Assembly (NCBI GenBank): GCA_036346275.1
Contig: CM070720.1
Location: forward strand, 12,253,278 to 12,317,277
From: Otatea glauca
Lineage: Eukaryota > Streptophyta > Magnoliopsida > Poales > Poaceae
DNA: 64,000 nt
Direction of reading: 5' to 3'
The notes under the pieces were generated by a model. That model saw nothing but the letters and a program-made list of their open reading frames with translations, searched no databases and was not told where the DNA came from. Below are positions 10,822 through 22,560 of the stretch, one piece after another. Numbering within the stretch: position 1 is the first letter of the stretch; each line of letters opens with the position of its first letter. Position numbers and translations under genes: made by a program.

Positions 10822-11430
10822 ATGGACCCAAGTCAGGTACTCATCCCGATCCCACATAGCACTGACTAATATTTCTTGGGACCCTTAGGAAACTTAGATG
10901 TCAACACCATTACGAACCAAGAAATTCCTCGCCTTCCATTGTCGGTTTCTGGACATAATATTGAAGGGTGGAATGGCAGTTTCAGGGCTTGGCCAACAAC
11001 TCTTAAAGGGTGGAGAAATTGGTTTATTAGGGTGGTAGCCCAGAAGAGGGAGTCATGGGAGAGAATGGGCATAGCCGAATGTATCCAACTTTCTTTAGCC
11101 GATCCAGAAGCCAGTGAGCCCCTAGTGGCCACGGCCTGTTATTTCTGGTCGGACTGCTTCAATGCCTTCTTGTTTTGCACTAGTCCCGTCGGCCCAACTC
11201 TTTTGGACGTAGCTCAACTGTGCTGCCTCAGGCCAGATGGCGAGCAAATATCGGCTTTTAGCGGTAAGCCCAGATATAAACTTATCAGATCAAAGGGTGA
11301 AGGATGGGCCACGTATATCGGTAATAATAACAAAGTTAATGGGCCTGTATCGGATGAAGAACACGTTGCCTTCCTTAACCTTTGGCTGGATCGCTTCTTA
11401 TTTTGTAGTGCATCTCTTGGGCCGACTCAG
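10822..11430 (+). pseudogene. Antisense plant-mobile-domain (PMD) gene of element A, truncated
   Basis: This is an extra gene of the Tat element, running against gag-pol. Its ATG at 10822 (MDPSQVLIPIPHS) is followed by an in-frame TAA at 10867 where the B copy has CAA. Beyond the stop the frame stays open to the deletion point. Features include EIPRLPLSVSGHNIEGWNG, WRNWFIRVVAQKRESWERM, GPTLLDVAQLCCLRPDGE and SDEEHVAFLNLWLDRFLFC. The last two resemble the PMD fold found in plant transposons and in host MAIN/MAIL-type proteins. The gene ends abruptly at about 11430, where sequence from the reverse transcriptase region of the other strand begins. Function in the element is unknown. Confidence 0.7.
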
Positions 11431-12409
11431 GTTCTTCCCAAGCAAAACAACCTTTATAATTTCTAAGTATTTTGACCAACTTTTCTTTATATTCCGCATT
11501 TAATTTTGCACTAATAAAAGTAGGTCTTTTTCTATCGCCATCCCCTATGTCGACTTCCTCAAGCATATCATCGATGTGAACCCTTTACTTAACTTCTCAA
11601 TTTCTTGAAAATATTCAATGGCCTCATAGATATCTGTCATTTGCCGATAGCTCTGCATTTTGTATTGTAGTGCCTTTATTGCTTGGTCGGACCCCAACGA
11701 CGCCAAACCTTGTTTGTCCGATCAACCGTGTTGGGTCTAACACTGATCGGTATGAGTCCTGTCTTGCTGATGTAGATGAAATCACAATCGTCTAATACTT
11801 TGCCTGATATGCACTCATCTTCTTCATGTTGCCAATTCGCATCTGAACTAGCCATAGCAATATGAGCCGATGTATCGGCTGGGACGACTTCGATCTCATC
11901 TCCGTTCCATTGGACGAGCAGCTGGTACATAGTCGATGGAATGCAACAATTTGCATGTATCCAGTCCCTTCCGAGCAATACACTGTAGTTGCCTTTGGCA
12001 TCTATTACAAAGAAAGCAGTTGGCAATATTTTACTACCGATAGACAATTCTGTTACCATAACACCCTTAGCTTCGATGGGATCGCATGTGAAGTTATTTA
12101 AAACCATGTTAGTTTTGATTAAGTCTTCGTCAGACTTACCCAACTTCTTGCATGTGGTGTACGGCATTAGGTTAACTGTGAGCTTCCATCCACCAACATC
12201 CGCGAAATTGGCTTGCCGTTTATATGTCCTTTTAAGTATAGCAGCTTGAGATATTGATGAACGTCACGGGGTTTTTCAAAGACTGCATCTTGAGACCCCA
12301 AACACAACTGGCCAAAGGTACCTTTAGCCGATTCCGTTTTTATTTTGAATTCAACCGGTAGTGTAATCACCATATTGATATCCATCGGCGGGATATCATC
12401 TTGTATCAT
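11431..12409 (-). pseudogene. Element A protease and stub of reverse transcriptase
   Basis: Reading leftward, the piece begins with the gag-protease linker and a retropepsin. The active-site region should read LVDGGA.V, but here it is LVDGSSQLT at a frameshift near 12170. The flap and C-terminal part are readable at 12167-11676 (GVMVTELSIGSKILPTAFFV, SVLLGRDWIHANCC). Then comes the linker with LLEEVDIGDGDRKRPTF and YKEKLVKILRNYKGCFAWE, the usual lead-in to the reverse transcriptase. The coding sequence stops at the deletion. Confidence 0.75.
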
Positions 12410-12692
12410 CAGAGAATCCAGTCGTCGGCTAAATCAAAGCCTTCTTCACCCGGCTCTTTCTTCCTCCACTCCTTTTTAGTAGTTTTGATCGGTCGATGCT
12501 CATTGAAGGCTCGATCCCTCTGTTTCTCTTCATTAGCCTCTCTAATTTCTTGAGTTCTCAGTCTTTGCAATCGTCTGCGCTGTGACCGGCTGAGACCAGG
12601 TGGACACCACCTTGGTTTGGGTTTATTGGCTTACGTAGTTTGCCAACTAGATTCTCCTGAATTGTAGAACCTGGCTCCGTTTGGATCTTAAC

Positions 12693-15236
12693 CTAATTTG
12701 GTAGAGAAATTCTTTCCTGAATCGGCTTCCTATAACTTTTGTTAGGACGATCCCGTATCAGCCCAGATAACCTATCTTTAGACGATCGTCTAGGCCAATA
12801 ATCCTGAGGATAGTGTTCCATTGGGCATGTGTATGGTGATGGCAGTGCTATTCCACTTTCCAACAAAAACTGCCAAAAGGGGCACTTCTGATGAGCCCTT
12901 TCCAAGTTTTCTGGCCAATATAAATTGTTTGGCTTACGCGAAGGATATCGCGGTCGATTGTTCATTCTTTCATATTTCTCTAGTAATTAAGAAAATGCCG
13001 GCTTAAGCCTATTAGCCTGTCTCCTTGGAGGCGATTTCTTCGCTTTATACAATTTGCCAACTTGCGGGTCCCCCTTGGGCTTAATGGTCCTTGAATTCTT
13101 GCCCTCACGATCGACTTCTATTTGCCATGAACCGATCGTGATTTTCAACGTTTGGTAGCCGTCAAAAGTTGACTGAATATCAACTCGTCGATCCCTTCTT
13201 GGTTCTTTGCTGTGCATCAGCTCTTTCCCTTGCTCAAACATTGTACCATATTTATAGGGAACGGATCGATGTCAACTTGAATGGTCGGCTCGTCAGCAAA
13301 TTTTAGCCGATCATCCTTAATAGCCAATTGGTCTACTAACGAAAAATATTACAATCATTAGTATTATGAGAAAAAATGAAGCCATTTGCAATACCTTCGT
13401 TTCTTGATCTCATCGGCCGTTGGTATAACGTGCCCTTCAGGCAATCATATTATTTTTTCTTGCAAAAGTAAATCAAAAATACGATCGCACTTCGATACAT
13501 CGAACACATAGTTTACCTTCGACTTATTCTTAGTCGGCTTAAGCTAGGAACAGACTAAGGATTTTTTAGACCTATTAACCCATTCGGCTATATTTACATC
13601 TGCTTCATCGTCTTCAGAAGATTCACTGGGACAATAATCGACCATATTAACTTTAGCTTTATCCTTTTCTTTATTATTGCCATTTGCTTTGAATCTATCC
13701 TTGAACCCCCTGTTATCTCAAAATCGGCTTTCTTGAGCCGATACGCAATGAAGCCGGTGGCTTAGAACAGTGAACTCTTGTCCTCCAAACTTTTCCCTGA
13801 GTCGTGGAATTAGCCCTTGGAAAGCCAAATCAGCCAGTTGATTGTCGGGTAATGTGACACTGAAGCATCGATTTCTGAATTCCCTAAATCTTTTAATGTA
13901 ATCATTCGATTCTCGAATTTATGGCGACGAGCTCGGATCGAAATCCGAGTTCCGCATCGCTAGAGAAAAAGTACTCATAGAATCGGCTTTCCAAATCATT
14001 CCATAAATGAACCGACTTTGGAGGCAGACTAGTAAACCAAGTAAAAGCAGCTCCTGATAATGACAATGGGAACAATCTGATTTTTAGTCCGTCGGACTGG
14101 GCCACTTCGCCGCATTGAGCGATAAAGCTTCTGATGTGTTCTAGTGTCGTAATTGAATCATCTCCGGAGAACTTTGCGAAATCTAGGACATTGAAATTGT
14201 GCAGGTACGACATACGATCTATGTAATCAGGATATGATTTTCTATAGCCGATGACTTTTCCTTTGGGCTGTATGCCGAATTGATCCCTTAATACGGCGGA
14301 AATTTGATCGGTCCAATTAATACTATTGGCCGATGGGATTGTAGGTCCTTGATAATGTTGGTCATAATTGGCGTTCTGCCCCCCGAGTGCAAACTCGGGC
14401 TGCCGATTAGATTGAGCCGACGGGTGGTGAGTCTATTTGTCGTACCCATTGTTTGTCCTAGTCAGTGGTTCTGGTAATGAAATAATGGGTTCTGAATAGG
14501 TTACTACCCTGTGTGGAACCGGATTCCTAGGTGGGACAAGCTCATGGTATTATGAGTACCTATCAGATTCAATCGGCTGTGGAACCGATTGTGGAAAAGC
14601 GTAAAACGGGGCTGATGACGGTAGATTAGTCGATGTGTCTAACTTAGCAGCATCGGTATATGCCCGATAATGTGTTACCCCACTCAGCCGAGGATCTTGT
14701 GGCAGTATGATGGTAGGTTGAGTCGGCATCATCGTTGGAGGTGAGGTTATAGCCGATGATTTAGGATCAGCTGACGTGCTCTGCGTATTTTGTGCTATAG
14801 AAAAAACAGGATAACTTGGCAGAACTTGCATCGGGTCAAGCAGACTCCCAGATGATGCCAACTCCTGAGCGATAGTTTTCACACTATTCGCAACCATCGG
14901 TTTAAGTGTTGTAACGAGAGCCGATGATTGGTGTATCAAAGCATGGTATACAGATTGATTAATTATAGCCGATAGTTCGGCTCGAGCGGGCGTATATTGA
15001 CTTACCAGGCCATCTATAACACGTGCATCACCAAGGGCGTTAACTGTTGGCAACGCGGTTTTTTGAGTGACACCACGTCGAGTCTTCTGGTAACAATTTA
15101 GCATCATCTCTTCAAGAGCGGCTTTTCGATCTTCAATTTCCTTACGTTGCTCTCGCGTTAGATCGTCCAGCTTAGGGACGATTATGGCCTCAGTATTGAA
15201 ATCAGATGGTGGAATCGACTTCCCTGATGAAGACAT
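12693..15236 (-). pseudogene. Element A gag
   Basis: Gag forms the virus-like particle and binds the RNA. The ATG at 15236 (MSSSGKSIPPSDFNTEA) lies about 30 bp inside the 5' LTR and the first frame is open to 14550. The capsid core follows at 14213-13902 with FAKFSGDDSITTLEHIRSF, LSLSGAAFTWFTSLPP and LWNDLESRFYEYF, the retrotransposon-gag signature. Further frames at 13241-12693 continue to the protease. A lone A/T-rich gap at 13250-13900 corresponds in copy B to the CKWHHSF...NDC zinc-knuckle-like part, here frameshifted. Several stops make the whole a pseudogene. Confidence 0.8.
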
Positions 15237-15265
15237 TGTCTGTCCCACTGGGCGTGCCAAGAGTA

Positions 15266-15907
15266 TGTTGGCGCCAAAAACTTGAAGTAGGGTTCTTGGC
15301 CACAGCACACTAGACGAACACCTGGTTCAGAGCGTGCCAACCGATTTGACCCTGCAATCGGTAAGGACAAGTGTAAAATTCGATCAAAGCCGATCCTGGG
15401 AAACAATCGGCTTATATCTAATTAGCTAAAAGCCGATAAAATCAATATAAAAAGGTAAGTCCATTTAGCCGATTAAGGCTAACCAGAGGGTAAAGGTAGA
15501 TCGACTCTGAAGAAGATGATGCGCAACAAAATCAGAGCGAATCAAACTTGAGGCGTAACCGATGAAGATCAACAATTGGTGATATGCAACTTTATTGATC
15601 AAAATCAGATTACAGGAAGACTAAATTACAGAACTACTCCTAGTCGACAGGAAAAGAGAACAATGTAGACTTGTGGATTTTATTGTTGTTGCCTTTGCAG
15701 CTCGCCCTCGTCCGCCTTTTATACTCATCGGCCGATAGAGTCCTGGTACAACACGTTGGGAGTAGTATCCGTATCGGCCTCTATTTTGAGGGTGTTTTCC
15801 TTAACAATCTGTCTTATTTCTAAATATTTTGATCCGTTATCCTAATCGTGTCTTGTTGACTCTAGACTGTCGATTTTGACCATATTTGCCAATTTCTGGT
15901 GCAAACA
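15266..15907 (-). repeat. Element A 5' LTR
   Basis: It ends GGTGCAAACA against the CTATG duplication. Its minus-strand TATA box, TATAAAAGG at 15715-15723, is the promoter for gag-pol. The primer-binding region just inside (15240-15265) reads CTCTTGGCACGCCCAGTGGG on the minus strand; I do not assign a tRNA. Confidence 0.88.
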
Positions 15908-15912
15908 CTATG

Positions 15913-16788
15913 CTACTCGAGTAAAGAGTTACTCGAGTCATCGAGTTAAAGAGTTAACTCGAGGTATTTGGGGATTTCGAGTCACAGCATCGAGAAAGAG
16001 CGATCGAGCTATCCAAACAAGGATGACAACAACTCGTCTTGGGTTTGACCAATATCGTGAGGCAAAAGGAAATGCATATAGGATATTGTTGAGGTTTGTT
16101 CAATCTATACATGTACTTGGGAGTCGATAAGTCCTGCTAGAGGCCACTATCGACTATTGGTCGAATGCTCGATAATTTAGTGGAAATACTCGATGATCGA
16201 GTAGGTGTACCCGATGGTCGAGTAGGAGTACTCAACGATCGATAGGGGTACTCCAGCTATGTCTGATTGCATGTGAACCTATAGGGTCGCACGCTTAAGG
16301 GGCTGTAACCAATTTGGATAGGGATCCAAGTTGTAATGGGCTTAGAGTTCCTAATGGGCTTGAAGGGTTGAAATCCGTTATGGGACGTCTATATAAAGGG
16401 AGGAGGTGGTGGCTTTGCGAATGTGAGAGACATATCAGGAATTCGAAATTCTTGAAATCCTAGCCGCCACCCCTCTTCAGTCTAGAACCGAGCAATCTGT
16501 GCTAGCACTCCGGCGCTTGGTGTTCCTACCCCGTACGTGTGGATACCTTGGAGACGTTGCTGCGAAGCTTCAACGCTAGGATGATCCGCAACCTGCGACA
16601 GTCACAAGGAGCTGTTGGGGAGGCACAAGGTTAGTACGACTACATCTGCACCACCACGCTACATCGACTCTACTTCCGCTACGGGTCTGCGCGTCTAGTG
16701 GTAATTCCGTGATCTATAACTTGCAGTGGTTCCTTGGTCACGCGGTAGAAAATTTTGTTTTTCGCTAGAGTAGCCTACCCGTTCCGCA
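15913..16788 (+). repeat. BARE/RIRE1-like copia LTR, right half
   Basis: It continues the LTR broken at 9854 and ends TAGCCTACCCGTTCCGCA. It has a short CTATATAAAGGGAGG promoter near 16390 and a block of GAGTA/ACTCGA-type internal repeats at 15912-16260. The flanks of the rejoined LTR are GTTAT on the left and GTAGT on the right, an imperfect 5-bp duplication consistent with age. Confidence 0.8.
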
Positions 16789-17751
16789 GTAGTCAAGTTG
16801 GGCGGCACATTGGCCTTAGAATGGAGGTACCGCCCTTGGAACAATGGTAGTGCCAGCGAGGCAGTGCTACCGGTTGTGGAATGGCGGTAGTTATTTTACA
16901 GAGAGGTGATTCTCTAGAGTATGTCAAGGTAGCACTACCGACCCCTAGGGGTGGTAGTACTGGGGGTGCGGTATTACTGGCCTCTAGTAGGCGGTAGTTA
17001 TTTTCCAGAGAGTGAAAAATGGTTTTTTGCTGAGCAGTACAACCGGCCCCAGGTTGGTGGTAGTACCGGGGTGGTACAACTGGCCATGGGGGTGGTAGTA
17101 CCAATTTTCATAGGTTTTTTTATTAATGCTTGGATTGTGTAATTGGTATTGCATATCTTTGTGAACAGTACTAGTACCATGTTTGCTTGTCTGTGTTGGT
17201 TGTAGGACTTCGGAGCTAGGTCATAGTGAGGCTTAGGAGATCAAGACTAGACTAGGAGAGTTGAGGTCTAGAATGGTTAAGGGACGCCAGAAGATGACTA
17301 ACGCCAGGAAGTGGTTGCAAGCCGGGAAGACAAGGAACCGGAGCGTGAAGCATTGGTGATGGACGTGGTAGGCAATGGCATGGACCGGTACTAGGCTCAA
17401 GGAGTAGTCGAGGTACAGAACGATCAAGGAAACCGGTGCCTTGATGATAAAGCAATCAAGAACATGTCGTGCGCCAAGTGACTTTGGCCTATTTGCAAAC
17501 GAGGACGATTCAGGGTAGTCTAGACACGTGAGAGGCTTGGCGAGAAGTCACTAGGGCCACATGGAAGGCAATGAAGCATGGGTAATGCTTTAAGGAGAAC
17601 CGCATGGGTCGTGGCGTAAATTGGTAATTTATCCAATACCGGTGGCTGATGCAGTTAGGAAAACCGTGGTAGTGACCTAAGTGGTTTAAGTCACACCAAA
17701 GTAGAGTTGGACGCAAATTCAGGCTCGTGAAGCGGATTTGACATTATGAAG
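16789..17751 (+). repeat. Outer SIRE-like copia LTR, second fragment
   Basis: It is rich in GGCGGTAGTACCG-like motifs (16795-17110), as the matching part of element C's LTRs is in GGTAGCACCGG. It continues with GGTTGTAGGACTTCGGAGC and tracts equivalent to C's 18700-19040. It stops at 17751 where sequence from the 3' internal region of a C-type element begins. With 9120-9244 and 40767-41640 it makes one LTR of about 1.9-2.0 kb. Confidence 0.6.
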
Positions 17752-18367
17752 AGGACCTTATATGCACTTCAAAATTCTCCAAAGCGTTGAGTAGCTTGAA
17801 CTCTAGGTTTTCTATTTGATTTTTGAGTGGTTTTGCCTCTAGCTTTGAAACTTTGCTAAATTTAGCACTTGTCAAATCATGCTAAAATGAAATATTATAA
17901 ACTAAGCTTTTTCATAAAATGTATTGGTCTTGGACATGTCTTAGTTTAGTCATATTCTGAAATTGACAAGCTTAGTGTAATATCTTTCCATTTTGATCAA
18001 TTGGATAATCATCAAAGCTCTTTAGATTGCATTTCATGTATACATAAAAAAATTGATGCCTATATTGCCAAAAGGGGGAGAAAGCGTAGAAAAGGCATCA
18101 CTAAAGAGATAAAAATGTGAATGCTTATTTCGTTAATATGATCTTTGTAAAACTATGCTACTATTTGTTTTGGATCATAATCTCATAATCTCAAGAAGAT
18201 TTAGTTTTATCTCCAAAATCCCTTTTGTCAACTTGGTCATGATCTCAATTCTTATCTTTGGACCAAGTTTGACTTTGCAACTAAAAATTGCTTTCTTCTT
18301 CATCCTCTTCAAACTCAAAACATATGCCTTTTGTTGTGTTTGTCAATATACTCATCAAGGGGGAGAT
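17752..18367 (+). repeat. Partial tandem copy of element C: 3' internal region and polypurine tract
   Basis: This stretch repeats 27405-28090 almost word for word (AGGACCTTATATGCACTTC through the polypurine tract AAGGGGGAGAT). It lacks about 70 bp found at 27837-27910 in the other copy. It directly precedes the left LTR of element C, so the order is 3' internal part, LTR, body, 3' internal part, LTR. This is the signature of a tandem pair made by LTR recombination and then cut on the left. Confidence 0.85.
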
Positions 18368-20201
18368 TGAAGGACCATGTAGAGGTCTACCCAGATTTGT
18401 GATGAGTATTTGACTAAATTTGAGCTTGAGTTGCTCTTGTTTGAGTTTGATTTGAATTGAATTTTCAAATAGATGCAATTTGAGGTCTTCTTTGTTTTCC
18501 CGGCGCTATCGGTCATGGTAGCACGGTGCTACCAGGTGAACGGTAGCACCGGACCCGAGTGCGGTGTGGAAATTTCAGAGAGGGGTGTTCTCTGATGTTT
18601 GTGTAGTGTGGTAGCACCGGTCCACCATGGGCGGTAGCATCGGCCAGAATGAACAAAAATGAATTTCAAGGTGTGGATTTTTATGAATTTCTTGTATATG
18701 TTTGTGGGCATTGCTATGTGAGGAGTTTCCTTGTTTTTGAAGGTTGCATGTCGATGATGTTAGATCATGGTGAGGCGAAGGATGACCGGGACTAGGCGAG
18801 GAGCGTTGGAGGTCCAGACAGTCGAGGATCGCCGGAAGATGATCGGAGACAGAGTCGTGGCAAGCTGTGAACACAAGGAACGGATGAGATGCTAGTTAGA
18901 CGCTGCGTGGATCAATGAGGACCATTGGATATTGGTCTAGTTGATATGTTAGCGGGTCTAGTTAGTGTGCTTTGAGAACCGTGCAAGAAAACCCATTATG
19001 TGTTGTGGGTTTTGTGTGAACCCTTACATGGCTGGTTGAGTGGGTAAATCCTAGCCCTTGATGGATGCTCTAGGGTTTAGAGGCTCATCCAAGGGTGGTA
19101 GGTGGCCCAAGAATTGTATAAATAGGGGTGGAGGGGTAGCCCTCCCCCTTGAAGGTTTGAGTTGCTCCTTTGAGCTTTGCCAACATCAAGTGAGGCTTTG
19201 TAAACCTTCCATCCAGAAAATACAAAAATTTTCTTTACCTTATTGTGAATTTAAATTGCGCATTTTACTTTCATCCAGAAAATGTCTTTACTTTACGCAA
19301 TTTAAATTCAGCATTTACTTTCCCGCATTTATATTCTCTCAATTTACTTTCTCGCAATTTGGATTTGCCTCCCCTCCTTCTAAATGCAGTTGTTCTAAGA
19401 TGTCTTGAGGGTGTTTATATGGTTTTACACTTCTCTTGCACCCTAGGATAGACTAAAGATCAAGTTTTTTTATCAAGTTGTCATTATGTTTAGAACTTGT
19501 TCTTCGCGCAGCAGTCAGTCTTTGATTTTTAGAAACATCTAGAAAAATCCTTTTTGAGTGATTCTTATTGCAAAAGGTCTGTGACTCATATATCCATCTC
19601 TAGAAATTTTTTTGAGTCCACTGGTTGCACCGTTTGAGTTCTATGAAGTGAAAATCGAGCCTCAAACTTTCTGGTCGAAGTTCCTGACTTTCTATAATAC
19701 TTAATTTTTCATGTCTATTATACAAAGATTTTTAACGTGATTTTTGGTGGAATGTTTCACGACTGAACTACTCACTGGAAAACCAAATTTCCAAAAATTT
19801 TAGAGCAACAGAAACTCACCAACCACCTGCTCCAAGTGAGGACAATTCCTAGAAAATCTACCTTTTCTTTTCTGAAAAGATACTTTGTTGTTTCTAACTT
19901 TATCTATTTTAGGAAAGAAGTCTTTGAATTGATTCCTTTTTGTTTGGACACTTGACAACCAGGATTGTGATTAAAACATCCCTAACATGGTTCATGATTC
20001 TCATCCATGTAAGCTAGTGGTACACATAGTTGTCTAGTTGTTCGGGTTTTGGAGGGTGTGCGAATTTGGGAAGCACCAGTTTGAACAAAAATCTTTGGGT
20101 GTTTCAGATTTTTATTGCGAGATTGTTTGGTGTACTTTGAGTGGGGGAAAATTTTATTTGGGATCATTCACCCCCCCTCTGATCGCCATTTCGTTCCTTC
20201 A
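18368..20201 (+). repeat. Element C 5' LTR
   Basis: It starts TGAAGGACCATGTAGAGG and ends GTTCCTTCA. The promoter is TATAAAT at 19117-19123 (GAATTGTATAAATAGGGG). It differs from the 3' LTR mainly by two segments absent there, of about 45 bp and about 25 bp. Confidence 0.9.
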
Positions 20202-20203
20202 AT

Positions 20204-20215
20204 TGGTATCAGAGC
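20204..20215 (+). other. Primer-binding site, initiator tRNA-Met, element C
   Basis: TGGTATCAGAGC, two bases after the 5' LTR, is the standard complement of the 3' end of plant initiator tRNA-Met and primes minus-strand DNA synthesis. It is intact. Confidence 0.92.
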
Positions 20216-20237
20216 CAGTTTTGCTCTTTCATAGATC

Positions 20238-22560
20238 TTGACCGGTCTCAAGAGCCGTGGCGATGGACAAGTATTCCACCAGCCTCCTATTTTTTCTAGA
20301 GTTATTTTTCCATTCTGGAAATCGCGGATGGAGTCATACATTACTGCCCAGGGCTTCCTGATATGGCAGAAGGTGAAACTCACGTATGAGGTTCCTGCCG
20401 ATGAAAACGTCATGACTGGCAATATGGCTGACGTTAAGGCGAACGCTAAGGCAAGGAACATTCTCATACAGGGTCTTTGCCGCAGTGAGTATGATAGGAT
20501 TTCTCACCTCCGTTCTACTCACGAGATTTGGGAGACCCTCAATGCTTACCACGAGGGCACTACTCAAATCAAGACCGTGAGGCAGGATCAGTGCAAGCGT
20601 GAGTACAACAAGTTTGAACAACACGCTGGTGAGAGTCTTGATGAGTGTTTCGGTCGTTTTACCAAGATTTTGAGTGATCATCGAGCAGTTGGTTGCATAT
20701 ACCCTGACTCGGATAATGCTCGATATTTCTTGACCGCACTCGATCTTCAAGTTTGGGAAACGAAAGTGACCACCATCAAGGACACTATCGACTTATCGAC
20801 CTTGACTCTTGATGGGCTTTACTCCCGTCTCAAGACTCATGAGATTGACGTTGTCTCTCGCAAGACGAAATCTCAGTCGATGGCCTTAGTCACTGATCCC
20901 ACTGGATCTTCCTTTGATCTTTCTGCTAGTTTCTCTCTTTTCGCCCTTTGTGTGCTAAGCGATGACCAACTGAAATTTTTTCCAGAAAATGAGCTTACTC
21001 TTCTTGCTCGCAAATTTTCACATGCATACAAGAGGGTGAGAGAGAGAAATAGTGGTGGCATGATCACATGCTTTGAGTGTGGTGGCCCCAACCACATTCG
21101 GGCTAATTGCCCCAAACTGGAGAAGGCAAAGAACGACACCGGCAGTTCGGCAAAGAATGACTACATTGACAAGAACCGCAACAAGAAGCCTCCAGTTCGC
21201 GAGCTGGCTCGTGTGAAGAAGTACCGCAACTTCTCTAAGAACAAGAAGCTCTTCCACCGCGTCCTCGCCACGCTTGACGACATCAACTCTCTGACACGGA
21301 GACATGGAGCGACGAGGGCGAGGATGAACCGCAAGAGAAGAAGGGCGGCGACGACTTCTCCGGCATGTGCTTCATTGCCGATGCCTATGGCATCAGCGAC
21401 TCTGAGCTCTACAGCGACTCGGACGAGGTACCCTCCTATGACCAGCTCAATGAAGCTTTCTACAAATTAGGAAAATTTCATGCTAGAGCTACAGCTAGGT
21501 GTGTGGAGCTAGAGAAGGAAGTAGGTACCTTGACTTGAGAGTTAGCTTCTCTTAGATCTTCTCCCTCTCGAGTCACTGATGACTGTTCTTTGTGTGATGC
21601 ACTTCTTGTGGAGTTGGAGAACCTAAGGACTATGCATGATAGTGCGTTATCTAAACTAGATAGTCTTAGGTTGAAGAATGCTAGTGATGATTCTATTGAT
21701 GCTATTATACTAGATACTAGTTTTCTTCATGCTCACTCTACTCCATCATGCTCTAATTACCCTAAATTGCTTACTGAAATTAATGCCATGAGTGATCACC
21801 TTAGGAAGCTTTCTTCTAGAAACGATAAACTTGAAATACATGCTTCTAAGGACTAAGTCAGCTCATGTGAGGGCTGTAGGCAACTAAAACTTGACAATGA
21901 ATCTCTAAATATCAAGTGTGCTAATCTTGCTAAGGACTTATTAGCTAAGTCACAAGAAAGTTGCTTGCAATATAATGTGATTGAGGGGGACTTGGATAAA
22001 ATCCAAGTCGAACTTAGGAAGAAATTAGAAGACCAAGCCCATAGGATTAGAAATGCGTCTAGCATTTCTTGTGAGGCCCTCAAGATTGAGGCAGCCGTGC
22101 TGAGGGAGAAAAATGCACGTGCTGAGAGAGCTCATCTTTCTGGTTCTTCTTTCTCTTCTTTCCCCTGTTCTTCTTGTGCCTCTTTTTTTGAGATTGCCAG
22201 TATCTCATTAGCACTCTCGAGAAGTTTGTTGGAGGCAAGAAGAAGCTCAATCTTATTCTAGAACAATCCAAGATTAGTAGATTTAATCAAGGTCTAGGAT
22301 TTGATCCCTTGGAGCATGCTCGTGCGCATCCTCCACCATTGTACGCGCCTCCAAGAGTGGTGAGATTGTGGTAGCTCCCAGAGTGATTACCACCGTGTTT
22401 AGGTTTGCTGGGGTTGTCCATAGGACTTCTGACCAGAAGGGTGTTACTCCTGTTGCTTCTGCCTCTAGCAAGGCGAAGTACACATGCACCTTCTGTAAGA
22501 AGGATGGTCACCTAGTAGATTTTTGTTTCAGGAGCGTCAAGAATACTCGGTGTGAGAGTG
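20238..22560 (+). pseudogene. Element C gag
   Basis: The copia gag assembles particles. The start region should read ATGGCGTCGGACAAG, as in the related copy at 41697, but here it is GTGGCGATGGACAAG and is followed by a one-base frameshift. The main frame (to 21290) has FPFWKSRMESYI, REYNKFEQHAGESLDECFGR and LTLDGLYSRLKTHEID (UBN2-type) and the zinc knuckle CFECGGPNHIRANC. After a frameshift near 21290 come acidic and coiled-coil segments (21590-21856, 21965-22140). A second finger-like motif CTFCKKDGHLVDFC lies near 22480. Several stops interrupt the chain. Confidence 0.82.

Larger units (their letters stand above)
9855..15907 (-). mobile_element. Element A: Tat-lineage Ty3-gypsy retrotransposon with internal deletion
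   Basis: A 6053-bp element with TG...CA LTRs (9855-10487 and 15266-15907) and a perfect 5-bp target duplication CTATG (9850-9854 and 15908-15912). Gag-pol runs on the minus strand; a plant-mobile-domain gene runs on the plus strand next to the 3' LTR. Comparison with element B shows that most of pol (reverse transcriptase, RNase H, integrase) and the second half of the antisense gene have been removed by one deletion at about 11430. The two LTRs are very similar, so insertion is fairly recent, but the element cannot be autonomous. Confidence 0.9.

Noticed and set aside
20204..20216. Possible tRNA gene fragment
   Set aside because: TGGTATCAGAGCC is the retrotransposon primer-binding site complementary to initiator tRNA-Met; there is no cloverleaf.
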